Positions 24,981-33,987 of a stretch of DNA of 64,000 nucleotides are shown one piece after another. The position numbers and the translations under genes are program-made. Origin of the DNA: Tagaea sp. CACIAM 22H2 (GTDB taxonomy: Bacteria > Pseudomonadota > Alphaproteobacteria > CACIAM-22H2); contig PVXE01000001.1 of assembly GCA_014444615.1 (NCBI GenBank), positions 1 through 64,000 of the forward strand. The letters run 5' to 3'. The notes below the pieces were generated by a model. The model was not told the origin of the DNA and did not search any database. It was given only the letters and a program-made list of their open reading frames with translations. The stretch's first letter is position 1. Every line of letters begins with the position of its first letter.

Positions 24981-25598
24981 ATGTCGAAACGCCACGAGTC
25001 CAAATACAAGATCAATCGCCGCCTCGGCGAAAATCTCTGGGGCCGCGCCAAGAGCCCGGTCAACAAGCGCGAATACGGCCCCGGCCAGCATGGCCAGCGC
25101 CGCAAGAAGCCGACCGATTACGGCATTCAGCTGCTCGCCAAGCAGAAGCTGAAATTCTACTACGGCAACATCACCGAGCGTCAGTTCCGCAAGACCTACG
25201 AGGAAGCGACGCGCAAGAAGGGCGATAACTCGGAGAACCTCATCGGTCTCCTGGAGCGCCGCCTCGACGCCGTGGTCTATCGCCTGAAATTCGCGCCGAC
25301 CGTGTTCGCCGCGCGCCAGCTGGTCAGCCACTGCCACGTCCTGGTCAATGGCAAGAAGGCGAATATCGCCTCGATGCAGATCAAGGAAGGCGACGTGATC
25401 GAGCTGAAGGCGAAGATGCGCGAGAACGTTCAGGTTCTCGAAGCCGTGTCGTCGCAGGAGCGTCAGGTCCCCGACTATCTCGAAGTCGTCGACCAGAAGG
25501 CGTTCAAGGGCAAGTTCGTGCGCGTGCCCAAGCTCGCCGACGTGCCGTATCCGGTGAAGATGGAACCGAACCTGGTCATCGAGTTCTACTCGCGCTGA
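24981..25598 (+). CDS. rpsD: 30S ribosomal protein S4
   Basis: Protein of 205 residues. N-terminal [21 protein letters not shown] and [16 protein letters not shown] are typical of the S4 branch without zinc cysteines. The S4 RNA-binding domain (about 95-155) contains [15 protein letters not shown] and [19 protein letters not shown]. It initiates 30S assembly at 16S rRNA. It is a single-gene unit here, with its own promoter and terminator, unlike the alpha operon of E. coli. Confidence 0.98.
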   Translation: MSKRHESKYKINRRLGENLWGRAKSPVNKREYGPGQHGQRRKKPTDYGIQLLAKQKLKFYYGNITERQFRKTYEEATRKKGDNSENLIGLLERRLDAVVYRLKFAPTVFAARQLVSHCHVLVNGKKANIASMQIKEGDVIELKAKMRENVQVLEAVSSQERQVPDYLEVVDQKAFKGKFVRVPKLADVPYPVKMEPNLVIEFYSR

Positions 25599-25623
25599 TC
25601 GCTCGGTCCCCTCGGGGATATCG

Positions 25624-25653
25624 AAAGGCCGGACCCTCGGGTCCGGCCTTTTT
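25624..25653. terminator. Rho-independent terminator after rpsD
   Basis: A GC-rich stem AAAGGCCGGACC/GGTCCGGCCTTT with a CTCG loop is followed by five T residues (25649-25653). An A-run precedes it, so it may also stop transcription of the convergent HxlR gene. Confidence 0.9.
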
Positions 25654-25655
25654 CG

Positions 25656-26006
25656 TTAGGCGGCTTTCTTCTCGCGCTGTTCGTCTTCCGCGCGCCAGCG
25701 CGTGGCGATCGCGTTCAAGCTTTCGAACACGTCCGAGAGTTCGTGCCCGCGCGCGGTGAAGGCGTAGGTTACTTGCGGCGGGATCGTCGGTTCGTAGTGG
25801 CGCGAGATGATCTCCGCACTTTCCAGTAGCCGCAGACGCTCCGTCAGCACCTTGGCCGACACGCCGCCCACTTTGCGTTTCAACTCGCCGAAGCGCGTCG
25901 GGCCGTTCGACTTCAGCACCCACAGGATATACGTCGTCCACGGTCCCATCAGGACGCGCAGGATCGAATCCATCGGGCAGGCTTTGGGGCTTTCGGGCAG
26001 GGGCAT
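25656..26006 (-). CDS. HxlR-family transcriptional regulator
   Basis: Protein of 116 residues from the ATG at 26006, chosen because GGAGAG lies just upstream; ATGs at 26018 and 26027 would add 4 or 7 residues and lack a ribosome binding site. It has the HxlR winged-helix pattern: a Cys in ACPMDSILRVLMGPW, LKSNGPTRFGELKRKV and the recognition region VSAKVLTERLRLLE, then the wing TIPPQVTYAFTARG. HxlR proteins often sense electrophiles or aldehydes through the N-terminal Cys. It is divergent from the dioxygenase gene and probably controls it and itself. Confidence 0.9.
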   Translation of the reverse strand: MPLPESPKACPMDSILRVLMGPWTTYILWVLKSNGPTRFGELKRKVGGVSAKVLTERLRLLESAEIISRHYEPTIPPQVTYAFTARGHELSDVFESLNAIATRWRAEDEQREKKAA

Positions 26007-26034
26007 CGCGCTCTCCATTACCGTCATCTGACTG

Positions 26035-26062
26035 AAAGTGGTTACCCTGAGGTACCTACTTT
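26035..26062. promoter_or_regulatory. 28-bp inverted repeat, candidate HxlR operator
   Basis: AAAGTGGTTAC-(6 bases)-GTACCTACTTT: two 11-base arms that pair at 9 of 11 positions. It lies between the divergent HxlR and dioxygenase genes. The arms resemble the AGTA...TACT core of described HxlR/QorR-type sites. Further TACTTAC sequence follows at 26074-26080. A weak promoter toward the dioxygenase (TTTACC 26060-26065, TAATAT 26082-26087, spacer 16) overlaps the right arm. Confidence 0.6.
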
Positions 26063-26165
26063 ACCGAACCAACTACTTACATAATATGGCATCGGTATGA
26101 TTTTGTAACTATGCTCGTCGAGGCCTGAGAGGGCCGCTTTCCCGGCGTCGCAAGGAAGATCCGAT

Positions 26166-26936
26166 ATGACCAAAGCGCCCGCGTTTTTCGTGAGCCACGG
26201 CTCGCCCACGCTGCCGTTCGAGAACGTCGCCGCACGCGACTTCCTACGCGGGCTTGGCGCCCGCTTCGAAAAACCCAAAGCGATCCTGATCGCGTCCGCG
26301 CATTGGGAAACCGACGCGCCCTCGGCCTCGACCGCCAAGCAGCCCGAAACGATCCACGATTTCTACGGCTTCCCACCGGAGCTTTATAAGCTCGCCTATC
26401 CCGCACCAGGCGCGCCGGCGGCGGCCGCGCAAGCGGTCGCATTGCTGCGTCAAGCGGGGTTCGACGCGGACGAAGATCCGCGCCAGGGGCTCGATCACGG
26501 CGCCTGGGTTCCACTGTCGATGATCTACGACGACGCGGACGTGCCCGTGTTCCAGCTATCGATTCAGCCCGACCGCGATCCGGCGCATCATCACAAGATC
26601 GGCCAAGCGCTGGCGCAATTGCGCGACGACGGCATCGCGATCATCGGCTCGGGCTCGGCGACGCATAATCTGCGTGCGTTATCCTGGGGCCTGCATAATG
26701 CGGTTGCCGATTGGGCGAAGGAATTCGACGATTGGTTCGCCGGGAAGATCGCGGCGGGCGATATCGACGCGCTGCTCGACTATCGCGCGCGGGCACCCAA
26801 TGCCGCAATGGCGCATCCGAGCGACGAACATCTGCTGCCGTTCTACGTGGCGATGGGGGCGGGCGGGCAGGGCACGCAGCTGCACCATTCCTTCACCCAT
26901 GGCAGCCTATCGATGGCGGCCTATTCCTTCGCGTGA
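26166..26936 (+). CDS. ygiD: DODA-type extradiol ring-cleavage dioxygenase
   Basis: Protein of 256 residues of the class III extradiol dioxygenase (LigB/DODA) family. Metal-binding histidines are visible in VSHGSPTLPF (about 9-18) and SAHWET (about 46-51), with further conserved DHGAWVPL and the C-terminal HHSFTHGSLSM. E. coli YgiD acts on 4,5-DOPA; the natural substrate in most bacteria is unknown. A good AAGGAAG ribosome binding site supports this start. The divergent HxlR gene suggests induction by an aromatic or electrophilic compound. Confidence 0.9.
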   Translation: MTKAPAFFVSHGSPTLPFENVAARDFLRGLGARFEKPKAILIASAHWETDAPSASTAKQPETIHDFYGFPPELYKLAYPAPGAPAAAAQAVALLRQAGFDADEDPRQGLDHGAWVPLSMIYDDADVPVFQLSIQPDRDPAHHHKIGQALAQLRDDGIAIIGSGSATHNLRALSWGLHNAVADWAKEFDDWFAGKIAAGDIDALLDYRARAPNAAMAHPSDEHLLPFYVAMGAGGQGTQLHHSFTHGSLSMAAYSFA

Positions 26937-26938
26937 AT

Positions 26939-26973
26939 CAAAAAAGGCCCCGCCTTTCGGACGGGGCCTTTTG
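26939..26973. terminator. Bidirectional rho-independent terminator
   Basis: Stem AAGGCCCCG (26944-26952) / CGGGGCCTT (26962-26970) with a 9-base loop, an A-run on the left and a T-run on the right. It separates the convergent dioxygenase and grxD genes and should work for both. Confidence 0.88.
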
Positions 26974-26992
26974 CGTTCGCCGGCGCGCGAAA

Positions 26993-27325
26993 TCAGGCCG
27001 CCTTGGTGGCGATGCCCTTGGTCGCCAGCAGATCGGCGAGCTCGCCGGTCTGATACATCTCGCGCACGATGTCGCAACCGCCGACGAATTCGCCCTTCAC
27101 GTAAAGCTGGGGGATCGTCGGCCAGTTGGTGAATTCCTTAATGCCCTGGCGCAGTTCCGGGTCCTCGAGCACGTTGATGCCCTTGAACTTCACGCCCATA
27201 TGGGTCAGCACCTGGACCACGGCCGCGGAGAAGCCGCATTGCGGGAACACGGGCGTGCCCTTCATGTAGAGCACGATGTCGTTGGCCTTGAGATCGGCTT
27301 CGATACGTTCCTTGACGGGGTCCAT
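26993..27325 (-). CDS. grxD: Monothiol glutaredoxin (Grx4 type)
   Basis: Protein of 110 residues. The CGFS active site is at residues 30-33 (FPQCGFS), with glutathione-binding [19 protein letters not shown] downstream. Such proteins bind [2Fe-2S] clusters with glutathione, often as heterodimers with BolA, and deliver them to targets. bolA is the preceding gene on the same strand, 30 bases upstream, which matches that partnership. Confidence 0.96.
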   Translation of the reverse strand: MDPVKERIEADLKANDIVLYMKGTPVFPQCGFSAAVVQVLTHMGVKFKGINVLEDPELRQGIKEFTNWPTIPQLYVKGEFVGGCDIVREMYQTGELADLLATKGIATKAA

Positions 27326-27355
27326 GGCGGATGCTCCGGGGGAGGAGGAAATGGG

Positions 27356-27595
27356 TTAGGCGCCGGCGGGCAACGCGGTCTGCAACGCCATGGCGTGCAG
27401 CTCGCCGCCCATGCGGCCTTTCAGGGCAGCATACACCATTTGGTGCTGCTGAACGCGGGACTTGCCTTTGAACAGCGCCGAGACGACGTGGCAGGCGTAG
27501 TGGTCGCCGTCGCCGCGCAGATCGTCGATGCGCACATCCGCATCGGGCAGCGCCTCGCGGATCAGCTTTTCGATATCGGCGGCCGCCATCGGCAT
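27356..27595 (-). CDS. bolA: BolA family protein
   Basis: Protein of 79 residues. It has the BolA KH-like fold pattern: IEKLIREALPDADVRIDDL, DHYACHVVS and the helix-turn segment SRVQQHQMVYAALKGRM. The His in QQHQMVY region and the Cys at ACHVV are candidate cluster ligands shared with GrxD. It sits 13 bases after purL and 30 before grxD, so iron-sulfur trafficking genes are appended to the purine operon. Confidence 0.93.
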   Translation of the reverse strand: MPMAAADIEKLIREALPDADVRIDDLRGDGDHYACHVVSALFKGKSRVQQHQMVYAALKGRMGGELHAMALQTALPAGA

Positions 27596-27608
27596 GTCGG
27601 AACTTTCC

Positions 27609-29807
27609 TTAGTGCTTCTGGGACATATAGGCGGGCAGCCAGTTTTCGTGCACGGCCCGCAACGCTTCAAGGGATATAAGAACCCGGCCCGTCAGTGTCA
27701 ACGAGGCCCCGGCCACCGTTCGGCCGACGATTTCGGCATGGACCTTGGCCGCCTTGGCGCGTTCCAGCAGCTTTTCGGGCTTGGCAGTGGCGACGACGTA
27801 GCGCGCCTGGTCCTCGCCGAACAGGAAGGCGTTGTCGGTCCGCTTGGGCGCCAACGCGGCGCCATGGCGGCCGGCCAAGGCCATTTCCGCGATCGCGCAA
27901 ATCAAACCGCCATCGGAAAGATCGTGGCAGGCCGAAACGAGACCCTTCTCGATCAGCTTGCGCACGAAATCGCCGTTGCGCCGTTCGAGCTTCAGATCGA
28001 CCGGCGGCGGGGCGCCGTCCTCGATGCCCTCGATCTCGCGCAAATAAACGGACGAGCCGAGCCAACCTCCGGTCTTGCCGATCAGCACCAGCGTTTCGCC
28101 CGGCGCCTTCAGCGCCAGATCGACGCGCTTGCTCGCGTCCTTCAGCACGCCGACCGCGCCGATGACCGGGGCGGGCAGGATCGCGTTGCCGTTGGTCTCG
28201 TTGTAGAGCGATACGTTGCCCGACACGACGGGGTAGTCGAGCGCCAAGCACGCCTTGCGCATGCCCTTAATCGCGCCGACGAACTGGCCCATGATTTCGG
28301 GCCGTTCCGGATTGCCGAAATTCATGTTGTCGGTGATCGCGAGCGGCGTAGCGCCCACGGCTGTCAAATTGCGCCACGTTTCCGCGACGGCCTGCGCGCC
28401 ACCCGCTTCGGGATCGGCGTGCACGTAGCGCGGCGTGCAATCGACGACCATTGCCAGCGCCTTCTTGCGGCCGGGAATGCCGACCACGGCGGCGTTGCCG
28501 CCCGGCCGTTGCAGCGTGTGGCCGCGCACGAGGTGATCGTATTGCTCCCAGATCCAGCGCTTGGAGGCGAGATCGGGCGAGCCCATCAGCTTGGGCAGCA
28601 CGGCCGAGGGATCGCGCTTGGGCAAACGCTTGGGCTGGATCGCCTTGCGCTTGGGCGATTTCTTCCAGGGGCGCGCATATTCGGGGCTCGCCTGGACCAT
28701 GGGCGCGATCGGCATGTCGGCGTCGGTCTTGCCGTTCTTCTTCACGACCAGATGGCCGGTCTTGGTCAGCTTGCCGATGACCGCGAAATCGAGGCCGTAT
28801 TTCTTGAAGATCGCCGCCGCCATCTTCTGGCGCGACGGCTTCAAGATCAGCAGCATGCGCTCCTGACTTTCCGAGAGCATCATCTCGTAAGACGTCATGC
28901 CGGTTTCGCGCGCCGGCACCTTGTCCATGTCGAGTTCGATGCCGAGGCCGCCTTTGCCCGCCATCTCGACCGAGGACGAGGTGAGGCCCGCAGCCCCCAT
29001 GTCCTGAATCGCAACGATCGCGTCGGTCGCCATCAATTCCAGGCACGCTTCGATCAGGAGCTTCTCGGTGAACGGATCGCCGACTTGAACCGTGGGGCGC
29101 TTCTCGTCCGAATTGTCGTCGAATTCGGCCGAGGCCATCGTGGCGCCGTGAATGCCGTCGCGCCCCGTTTTGGCGCCGACATAGACGACGGGATTCCCGG
29201 CACCGGCGGCGGCCGAATAGAAGATCTTTTTCTTGTTCGCGATGCCGACCGTCATCGCATTGACGAGGCAATTGCCGTTATAGGCCGAATGGAAATTCGT
29301 CTCGCCCGCAACGGTGGGCACGCCCACGCAATTGCCGTAGCCGCCAATACCCGCCACCACGCCCGCCACCAGATGGCGGGTCTTCGGGTGCTTGGGATCG
29401 CCGAAGCGAAGGGCATTCAAATTCGCAATAGGCCGCGCGCCCATGGTGAACACGTCGCGCAAGATTCCGCCCACGCCCGTCGCAGCCCCCTGATAGGGCT
29501 CGATATAAGACGGGTGATTGTGGCTTTCGATCTTGAAGACGCACGCGTCGCCGTCGCCGATATCGATCACGCCGGCGTTTTCGCCGGGGCCACAGATGAC
29601 CCACTTCGCTTTGGTCGGCAGCGTCTTCAGCCATTTCTTCGACGATTTGTAGGAGCAATGCTCGCTCCACATCACCGAGAAAATGCCGCGTTCGGTATAG
29701 CTGGGCTCGCGTCCCAGGATTTCGCACGCGGTGTCGTATTCGGCCGGCGACAGGCCCATCAGATCGTTCGGGCGCGGCCAGGATTTCGTCTTGGATTTCT
29801 TCTTCAT
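27609..29807 (-). CDS. purL: Phosphoribosylformylglycinamidine synthase, PurL subunit
   Basis: Protein of 732 residues, the small PurL type that needs PurS and PurQ. Segments such as [58 protein letters not shown] and CHDLSDGGL are family hallmarks for ATP and FGAR binding. It makes FGAM in the fourth step of purine synthesis. Start 29807 gives the lysine-rich N-terminus [10 protein letters not shown]. Its ATG overlaps the purQ stop by four bases. Confidence 0.98.
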   Translation of the reverse strand: MKKKSKTKSWPRPNDLMGLSPAEYDTACEILGREPSYTERGIFSVMWSEHCSYKSSKKWLKTLPTKAKWVICGPGENAGVIDIGDGDACVFKIESHNHPSYIEPYQGAATGVGGILRDVFTMGARPIANLNALRFGDPKHPKTRHLVAGVVAGIGGYGNCVGVPTVAGETNFHSAYNGNCLVNAMTVGIANKKKIFYSAAAGAGNPVVYVGAKTGRDGIHGATMASAEFDDNSDEKRPTVQVGDPFTEKLLIEACLELMATDAIVAIQDMGAAGLTSSSVEMAGKGGLGIELDMDKVPARETGMTSYEMMLSESQERMLLILKPSRQKMAAAIFKKYGLDFAVIGKLTKTGHLVVKKNGKTDADMPIAPMVQASPEYARPWKKSPKRKAIQPKRLPKRDPSAVLPKLMGSPDLASKRWIWEQYDHLVRGHTLQRPGGNAAVVGIPGRKKALAMVVDCTPRYVHADPEAGGAQAVAETWRNLTAVGATPLAITDNMNFGNPERPEIMGQFVGAIKGMRKACLALDYPVVSGNVSLYNETNGNAILPAPVIGAVGVLKDASKRVDLALKAPGETLVLIGKTGGWLGSSVYLREIEGIEDGAPPPVDLKLERRNGDFVRKLIEKGLVSACHDLSDGGLICAIAEMALAGRHGAALAPKRTDNAFLFGEDQARYVVATAKPEKLLERAKAAKVHAEIVGRTVAGASLTLTGRVLISLEALRAVHENWLPAYMSQKH

Positions 29808-30514
29808 TTGGAAACGGCGTCCACAATGGCGTCGAACAAAGGCTTGCCGTCCAGCGAACCGCCCAGCGCGCCCACGGTCGCGGGATCGGTCGCGTTTTCG
29901 GGATGCGGCATCAGGCCCAGCACGGTCTTCGACTTGTTGTACACGCCGGCGATGTTGCGCGCCGAGCCGTTCGGATTGCCTTCGGCGTTGACCTCGCCGT
30001 CGGGCGTGCAATAGCGGAACGCGATCTGGTCGCGATCCTCCATGCGCTTCAGCGTGTCCTTGTCCGCGAAGTAGTTGCCGTCGTGATGCGCCACCGGATA
30101 GCGCACGACTTGGCCCTTCTCGTAGCGATGCGCGAACATCGTCTGGCTGGTCGCGACCTTCAGATACACGTCGCGGCAGATGAATTTGAGGCCGGCGTTG
30201 GACAGCAGCACGCCCGGCAGCAAGCCGCTTTCGCACAGCACCTGGAAGCCGTTGCAAACGCCGAGCACCGGCGTGCCCGCATTGGCGCGCGCGATCACGT
30301 CGCGCATGATGGGGCTGCGCGCCGCCATGGCGCCGCAGCGCAGATAGTCGCCATACGCGAAGCCGCCGGGCAGCACGATCAGATCGAGCTTCTTGGGCAG
30401 CGAACCGGTCGAGTGCCAGACGATCTCGGGCTTTTTGCCCGAAGCGCGGGTGATCGCGTCGGCGACGTCGCCTTCGCGGTTGGAGCCGGGGAATACGACG
30501 ACGGCGGATTTCAT
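29804..30514 (-). CDS. purQ: Phosphoribosylformylglycinamidine synthase, glutaminase subunit PurQ
   Basis: Protein of 236 residues with a class I glutamine amidotransferase fold. The nucleophile is Cys87 (GVCNGFQ), and the His-x-Glu pair is in MPHPENA near the C-terminus. [10 protein letters not shown] at the start is typical of PurQ. It supplies ammonia to PurL. It lies seven bases after purS and overlaps purL. Confidence 0.98.
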   Translation of the reverse strand: MKSAVVVFPGSNREGDVADAITRASGKKPEIVWHSTGSLPKKLDLIVLPGGFAYGDYLRCGAMAARSPIMRDVIARANAGTPVLGVCNGFQVLCESGLLPGVLLSNAGLKFICRDVYLKVATSQTMFAHRYEKGQVVRYPVAHHDGNYFADKDTLKRMEDRDQIAFRYCTPDGEVNAEGNPNGSARNIAGVYNKSKTVLGLMPHPENATDPATVGALGGSLDGKPLFDAIVDAVSK

Positions 30515-30521
30515 GTGCCGA

Positions 30522-30764
30522 TTACTCCGCGATCTCGACGCGGTAGTTCTCGATCACGGTGTTGGCCAGCAGCTTCTCGCACATGCGCTTGGCTTCGGCT
30601 TCGGCGGCGGCCTTCGTCTTGGCGTCGAGTTCGATCTCGACATAACGGCCGACGCGCACGTCGCCGACACCTTTGAAACCGAGACCCGAAAGCCCCGCCT
30701 GAACCGCCTTGCCTTGCACGTCCAGCACGCCGTTCTTCAGCGTGACGTGAATCTTCGCTTTCAT
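30522..30764 (-). CDS. purS: Phosphoribosylformylglycinamidine synthase subunit PurS
   Basis: Protein of 80 residues, the full PurS length. It contains VTLKNGVLDVQGKAV and GVGDVRVGRYVEIEL, the family core. PurS bridges PurQ and PurL and helps form the ammonia channel. It is 20 bases after purC in the same operon. Confidence 0.96.
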   Translation of the reverse strand: MKAKIHVTLKNGVLDVQGKAVQAGLSGLGFKGVGDVRVGRYVEIELDAKTKAAAEAEAKRMCEKLLANTVIENYRVEIAE

Positions 30765-30784
30765 TCGTCGCGGATCCCTTCGGC

Positions 30785-31552
30785 TCACTGCATCGTTTCG
30801 GGGCCGCGCAGATCGCGCGGGCCGCTTTCGGGCAGGATGCCCAAACGGCGGGCCACTTCCTGATACGCTTCCTCGACCTTGCCGAGATCGCGGCGGAAGC
30901 GGTCCTTGTCCATCTTCTCGTTCGTCTTGACGTCCCACAGACGGCAGGAATCCGGGCTGATCTCGTCGGCCAGGATGATCCGCATCTCGTCGTGCTCGTT
31001 CCAGTGGCGGCCAAACTCGATCTTGAAATCGACCAGCTTGATGCCCACACCCAGGAACAGCCCCGACAGGTAGTCGTTGATGCGCAAGGTCAGCGCCATG
31101 ATGTCGTCGAGGTCCCGCGTGTCGGCCCAGCCGAACGCGGTGATGTGCTCTTCCGACACCATCGGATCGCCGAGCTCGTCGTTCTTGTAGCAATATTCGA
31201 TGATCGAACGCGGCAGCGGCGAACCTTCCTGCAGGCCGAAGCGCTGACAGAACGAACCGGCGGCGACGTTGCGCACGATGACTTCCAGCGGCACGATTTC
31301 GACTTCGCGCACGAGCTGTTCGCGCATGTTCAGGCGGCGGATGAAATGGGTTGGAATGCCCATCTCCTCCAAACGCGTCATCAGGAATTCCGAGATACGG
31401 TTGTTGAGCACGCCCTTGCCGGTGATCGTGCCCTTCTTCTTGTTGTTGAACGCGGTCGCGTCGTCCTTGAAGTACTGGATGATCGTTCCGGGCTCGGGCC
31501 CTTCGAACAGAATCTTGGCCTTGCCTTCGTAGATTTGTTTACGGCGGGACAT
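30785..31552 (-). CDS. purC: SAICAR synthetase
   Basis: Protein of 255 residues from ATG 31552; a TTG two codons upstream is an unlikely alternative. [13 protein letters not shown] (6-18), [28 protein letters not shown] and [10 protein letters not shown] are the SAICAR synthetase signatures. It joins CAIR and aspartate with ATP. It is the first gene of purC-purS-purQ-purL-bolA-grxD. Confidence 0.97.
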   Translation of the reverse strand: MSRRKQIYEGKAKILFEGPEPGTIIQYFKDDATAFNNKKKGTITGKGVLNNRISEFLMTRLEEMGIPTHFIRRLNMREQLVREVEIVPLEVIVRNVAAGSFCQRFGLQEGSPLPRSIIEYCYKNDELGDPMVSEEHITAFGWADTRDLDDIMALTLRINDYLSGLFLGVGIKLVDFKIEFGRHWNEHDEMRIILADEISPDSCRLWDVKTNEKMDKDRFRRDLGKVEEAYQEVARRLGILPESGPRDLRGPETMQ

Positions 31553-31639
31553 GCCCAACCCCCTGACGCGCGACGGGAAAAGCGGGCCCCCCTATAGCCC
31601 AGCGCATTCACCCTCGCAATGCGGGGCTAAAGCACTGAT

Positions 31640-32395
31640 TCAAGCGAGTGAAACGGCGTCGTAGACGATCGCGTCGGGGTGGCCGCGCGCGAAGCGCCAA
31701 ACGGGCTGCGTTTCGAGTCCCGCGCTGCGGGACGGCAACGCGATCAGCGATGTCGACGACGTGCCGAAACCGGAGGGGAGTGCGATGTTCATCGCCCCTT
31801 CTTCGCCCGCGTCGGGCCCGCCTTGGCGCGCGGCCATCAGTTTTTCCCAGGCCGACCAATCGCCGGTCGCGGGCTCGGGCGGCGGGGCGGCGCGGAACAG
31901 CGGCAGGAAATGGCGCGTGCGCGGCGAGCCCGGATCGTTGAGGTCGAAGGCGGTGAGCAGCGATACGCCTTCGCCGATCGGCATCACCTCGGGCGCGCCC
32001 GATCCGGTGGCGCGCACCCAAAAGGCGTCGCGATCATCGCCGACGAACAGGTTGAAGGGGCGATAGGCGCCGGCGTCCAACGCGCCCAACATCTCGGCCG
32101 CGTCTTTGGCGTCGGCGAAATCCAGCGCGTCGAGCACCAATTCGCCCCGGCTGCGCTTGCCCTCGGCCGGCCCCAACGTGCCGCGCCGGTTGAGGACGCA
32201 GGCGATCACGCCCGTATCGTTAAGGCCGATCCACGATCCCCCGGCCAAATCGTCGCGCCCCGCGACGACGTTCGGCCGGTCGGGCCAATGGCGGCCGGGG
32301 GCCGTCCAGGGGCGCGACTTCATTTCGTCGCGATTGCCCGCGACGATCAGCGGCCAAGCGTGGCCGGGACGGCGCAAAATCGCCAAAGTGCACAT
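31640..32395 (-). CDS. NRDE (TANGO2-like) family protein
   Basis: Protein of 251 residues. The start at 32395 gives MCTLAILRRPGHAWP with a conserved Cys2, followed by VAGNRDE, the motif that names the family, and GGSWIGLNDTGVIACVLNRRG. Cys2 and the fold recall N-terminal-nucleophile hydrolases, but no enzyme activity is established. Eukaryotic TANGO2 has been tied to haem and lipid handling. An open frame 12 codons longer exists, but the Cys2 start fits the family. Confidence 0.85.
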   Translation of the reverse strand: MCTLAILRRPGHAWPLIVAGNRDEMKSRPWTAPGRHWPDRPNVVAGRDDLAGGSWIGLNDTGVIACVLNRRGTLGPAEGKRSRGELVLDALDFADAKDAAEMLGALDAGAYRPFNLFVGDDRDAFWVRATGSGAPEVMPIGEGVSLLTAFDLNDPGSPRTRHFLPLFRAAPPPEPATGDWSAWEKLMAARQGGPDAGEEGAMNIALPSGFGTSSTSLIALPSRSAGLETQPVWRFARGHPDAIVYDAVSLA

Positions 32396-32479
32396 GAAAA
32401 AGGGATGTCCGGTTGCGATTGACCTGCTCATCGCGGTCGCCTATGTCATGGGCAACGACCCATTCACGAGGGCCCGCAG

Positions 32480-32797
32480 ATGACCAGCTTCGACGACCGC
32501 AAAAGCGCTTTCGAAAACAAGTTCAAGCACGATCAGGAAGTGCAGTTCAAGGTGAACGCGCGGCGCAACAAGCTCGTGGGTCTGTGGGCGGCGGAAAAGC
32601 TCGGCAAGACCGGGCCGGACGCGGATGCCTACGCCAAGGAAGTCGTCGCCTCGGATTTCGAGAAGGCGGGCGACGACGACGTGATCGAGAAGCTGGAAGC
32701 GGATCTGAAGGGCAAGGGCGTGTCGGCCGCCGATATCAAGGCCCAGCTCGCGCATTTCCTGCCGATCGCCAAGCAGCAGATCATGGAGCAGGGCTAA
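32480..32797 (+). CDS. DUF1476 protein, F1-ATPase zeta-type inhibitor
   Basis: Protein of 105 residues, highly charged and helical. The N-terminus TSFDDRKSAFENKFKHDQE and the middle KLVGLWAAEKLG match DUF1476, which in Paracoccus is the zeta subunit that blocks ATP hydrolysis by F1-ATPase. The family is restricted to alphaproteobacteria. It lies away from any atp genes, as is usual. Its TAA overlaps the TAG of the convergent DUF3293 gene (CTAA). Confidence 0.9.
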   Translation: MTSFDDRKSAFENKFKHDQEVQFKVNARRNKLVGLWAAEKLGKTGPDADAYAKEVVASDFEKAGDDDVIEKLEADLKGKGVSAADIKAQLAHFLPIAKQQIMEQG

Positions 32798-33198
32798 AAG
32801 GCCCAGACGATCTCCGCCGGACGGCCGCGCGCGATCGAAACGATCGCGAGCTGGCCGAAGCTGCGCGCCAGATTGCGCGCCGTCGCGATACGCATATCGC
32901 GAACGAAAAATCCGTCCTCCGCCCAATCGCCGTCGCTGCCGATCCCTTGATGGGGCAGCGTGCGATAGCCGCGCGCGGCCAGGATACGCGCCATCGCGCG
33001 GTTGCGCGCCGCGTTGGCGGCAGGGCTTGCGCGCTTTCCGAACGGATTCCAGCCGGTGATGAAGATGCCGGTTGTTTTGACCAAGGCTTCGATCCCCGGA
33101 TGGCGTTCGCCGATCCGCACGACGCGCCAAGCGCCGCCGTCGTGGACGGCGTAGTCTGTGTCGAGAAAGGCTTCGATCAGGCGGGTTGTCTTGCGCAT
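32794..33198 (-). CDS. DUF3293 protein
   Basis: Protein of 134 residues. GIFITGWNPFGKRAS (about 44-58), followed by N-rich AANAARNRAM, LPHQGIGSDGDWAEDGFFV and ARSFGQLAIV, is the DUF3293 pattern. The function is unknown. Convergent with DUF1476 with a four-base shared stop region. Confidence 0.75.
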   Translation of the reverse strand: MRKTTRLIEAFLDTDYAVHDGGAWRVVRIGERHPGIEALVKTTGIFITGWNPFGKRASPAANAARNRAMARILAARGYRTLPHQGIGSDGDWAEDGFFVRDMRIATARNLARSFGQLAIVSIARGRPAEIVWAF

Positions 33199-33243
33199 GT
33201 CGCAAAACTAGCCCCGCCGCTCGAATCCCGGCAAATCTGATCC

Positions 33244-33987
33244 ATGGAGTGGACCGACGAAGCGATCGTGCTGGGGCGGCGCACGCATGGGGAGCATGCG
33301 GCGATCGCGACCTTGTTCACGCGCGGTCACGGGCGGCATTTGGGCTTGGCGCGCGGCGGCGGACACGGCAAAAGCGCATCGGTCTTCGAAACCGGCAATC
33401 TCGTCTCGGCGTTTTGGCGCGCGCGGCTCGTCGAGCATTTGGGCAATTGGACCTGCGAACTCGTCGCCGCCAATTCCGCCGCGTTGATGGACGAACCCGC
33501 GAAGCTCGAAGCGCTGGCGGCCTGTGCGGCGATCCTCGACGCCGTGCTGCCCGAGCGCGAACCGCATGAAGGTTTGTTCGACGCGACCAAGGGGATGCTG
33601 GCGCGTTTCGAGACGCGCGAGTGGCGCGAAGCCTATGTGCAATGGGAAGTGCGCTGCCTCGCCGATCTCGGCTTCGGGCTCGATCTCGATTCCTGTGCGG
33701 CGACCGGCGTGGTCGACGATCTGCGCTATGTCAGCCCCAAAACGGGGCGCGCCGTCTCGGGCGAGGCGGGTGCCCCCTATGCCGACCGGCTGTTCGTTTT
33801 GCCGGCTTTCCTGCGCGACGGCGGGGCGGCCGGAAACGCCCGCGAACTGGTCGAAGCCCTGGAAATCACCGGACATTTTCTCGACCGATATGTTTTGGCC
33901 CCGCAGACGAAGACCTTGCCGGGCCCCCGAGTCCGGCTTTATGAGCGCTGGCGACGGGAGTACCGCCGTCCCGAGGAAAGAAAATGA
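33244..33987 (+). CDS. recO: DNA repair protein RecO
   Basis: Protein of 247 residues. The OB-fold N-terminus reads [24 protein letters not shown] with the conserved [13 protein letters not shown] loop; the C-terminal helical domain includes [21 protein letters not shown] and the late [19 protein letters not shown]. RecO works with RecR in loading RecA at gaps. The stop overlaps the parC start (ATGA). Confidence 0.92.
   Translation: MEWTDEAIVLGRRTHGEHAAIATLFTRGHGRHLGLARGGGHGKSASVFETGNLVSAFWRARLVEHLGNWTCELVAANSAALMDEPAKLEALAACAAILDAVLPEREPHEGLFDATKGMLARFETREWREAYVQWEVRCLADLGFGLDLDSCAATGVVDDLRYVSPKTGRAVSGEAGAPYADRLFVLPAFLRDGGAAGNARELVEALEITGHFLDRYVLAPQTKTLPGPRVRLYERWRREYRRPEERK

Noticed and set aside
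27528..30014. 828-codon plus-strand frame over purL/purQ
   Set aside because: Antisense shadow of the clearly conserved purL and purQ genes; its protein has no family features.
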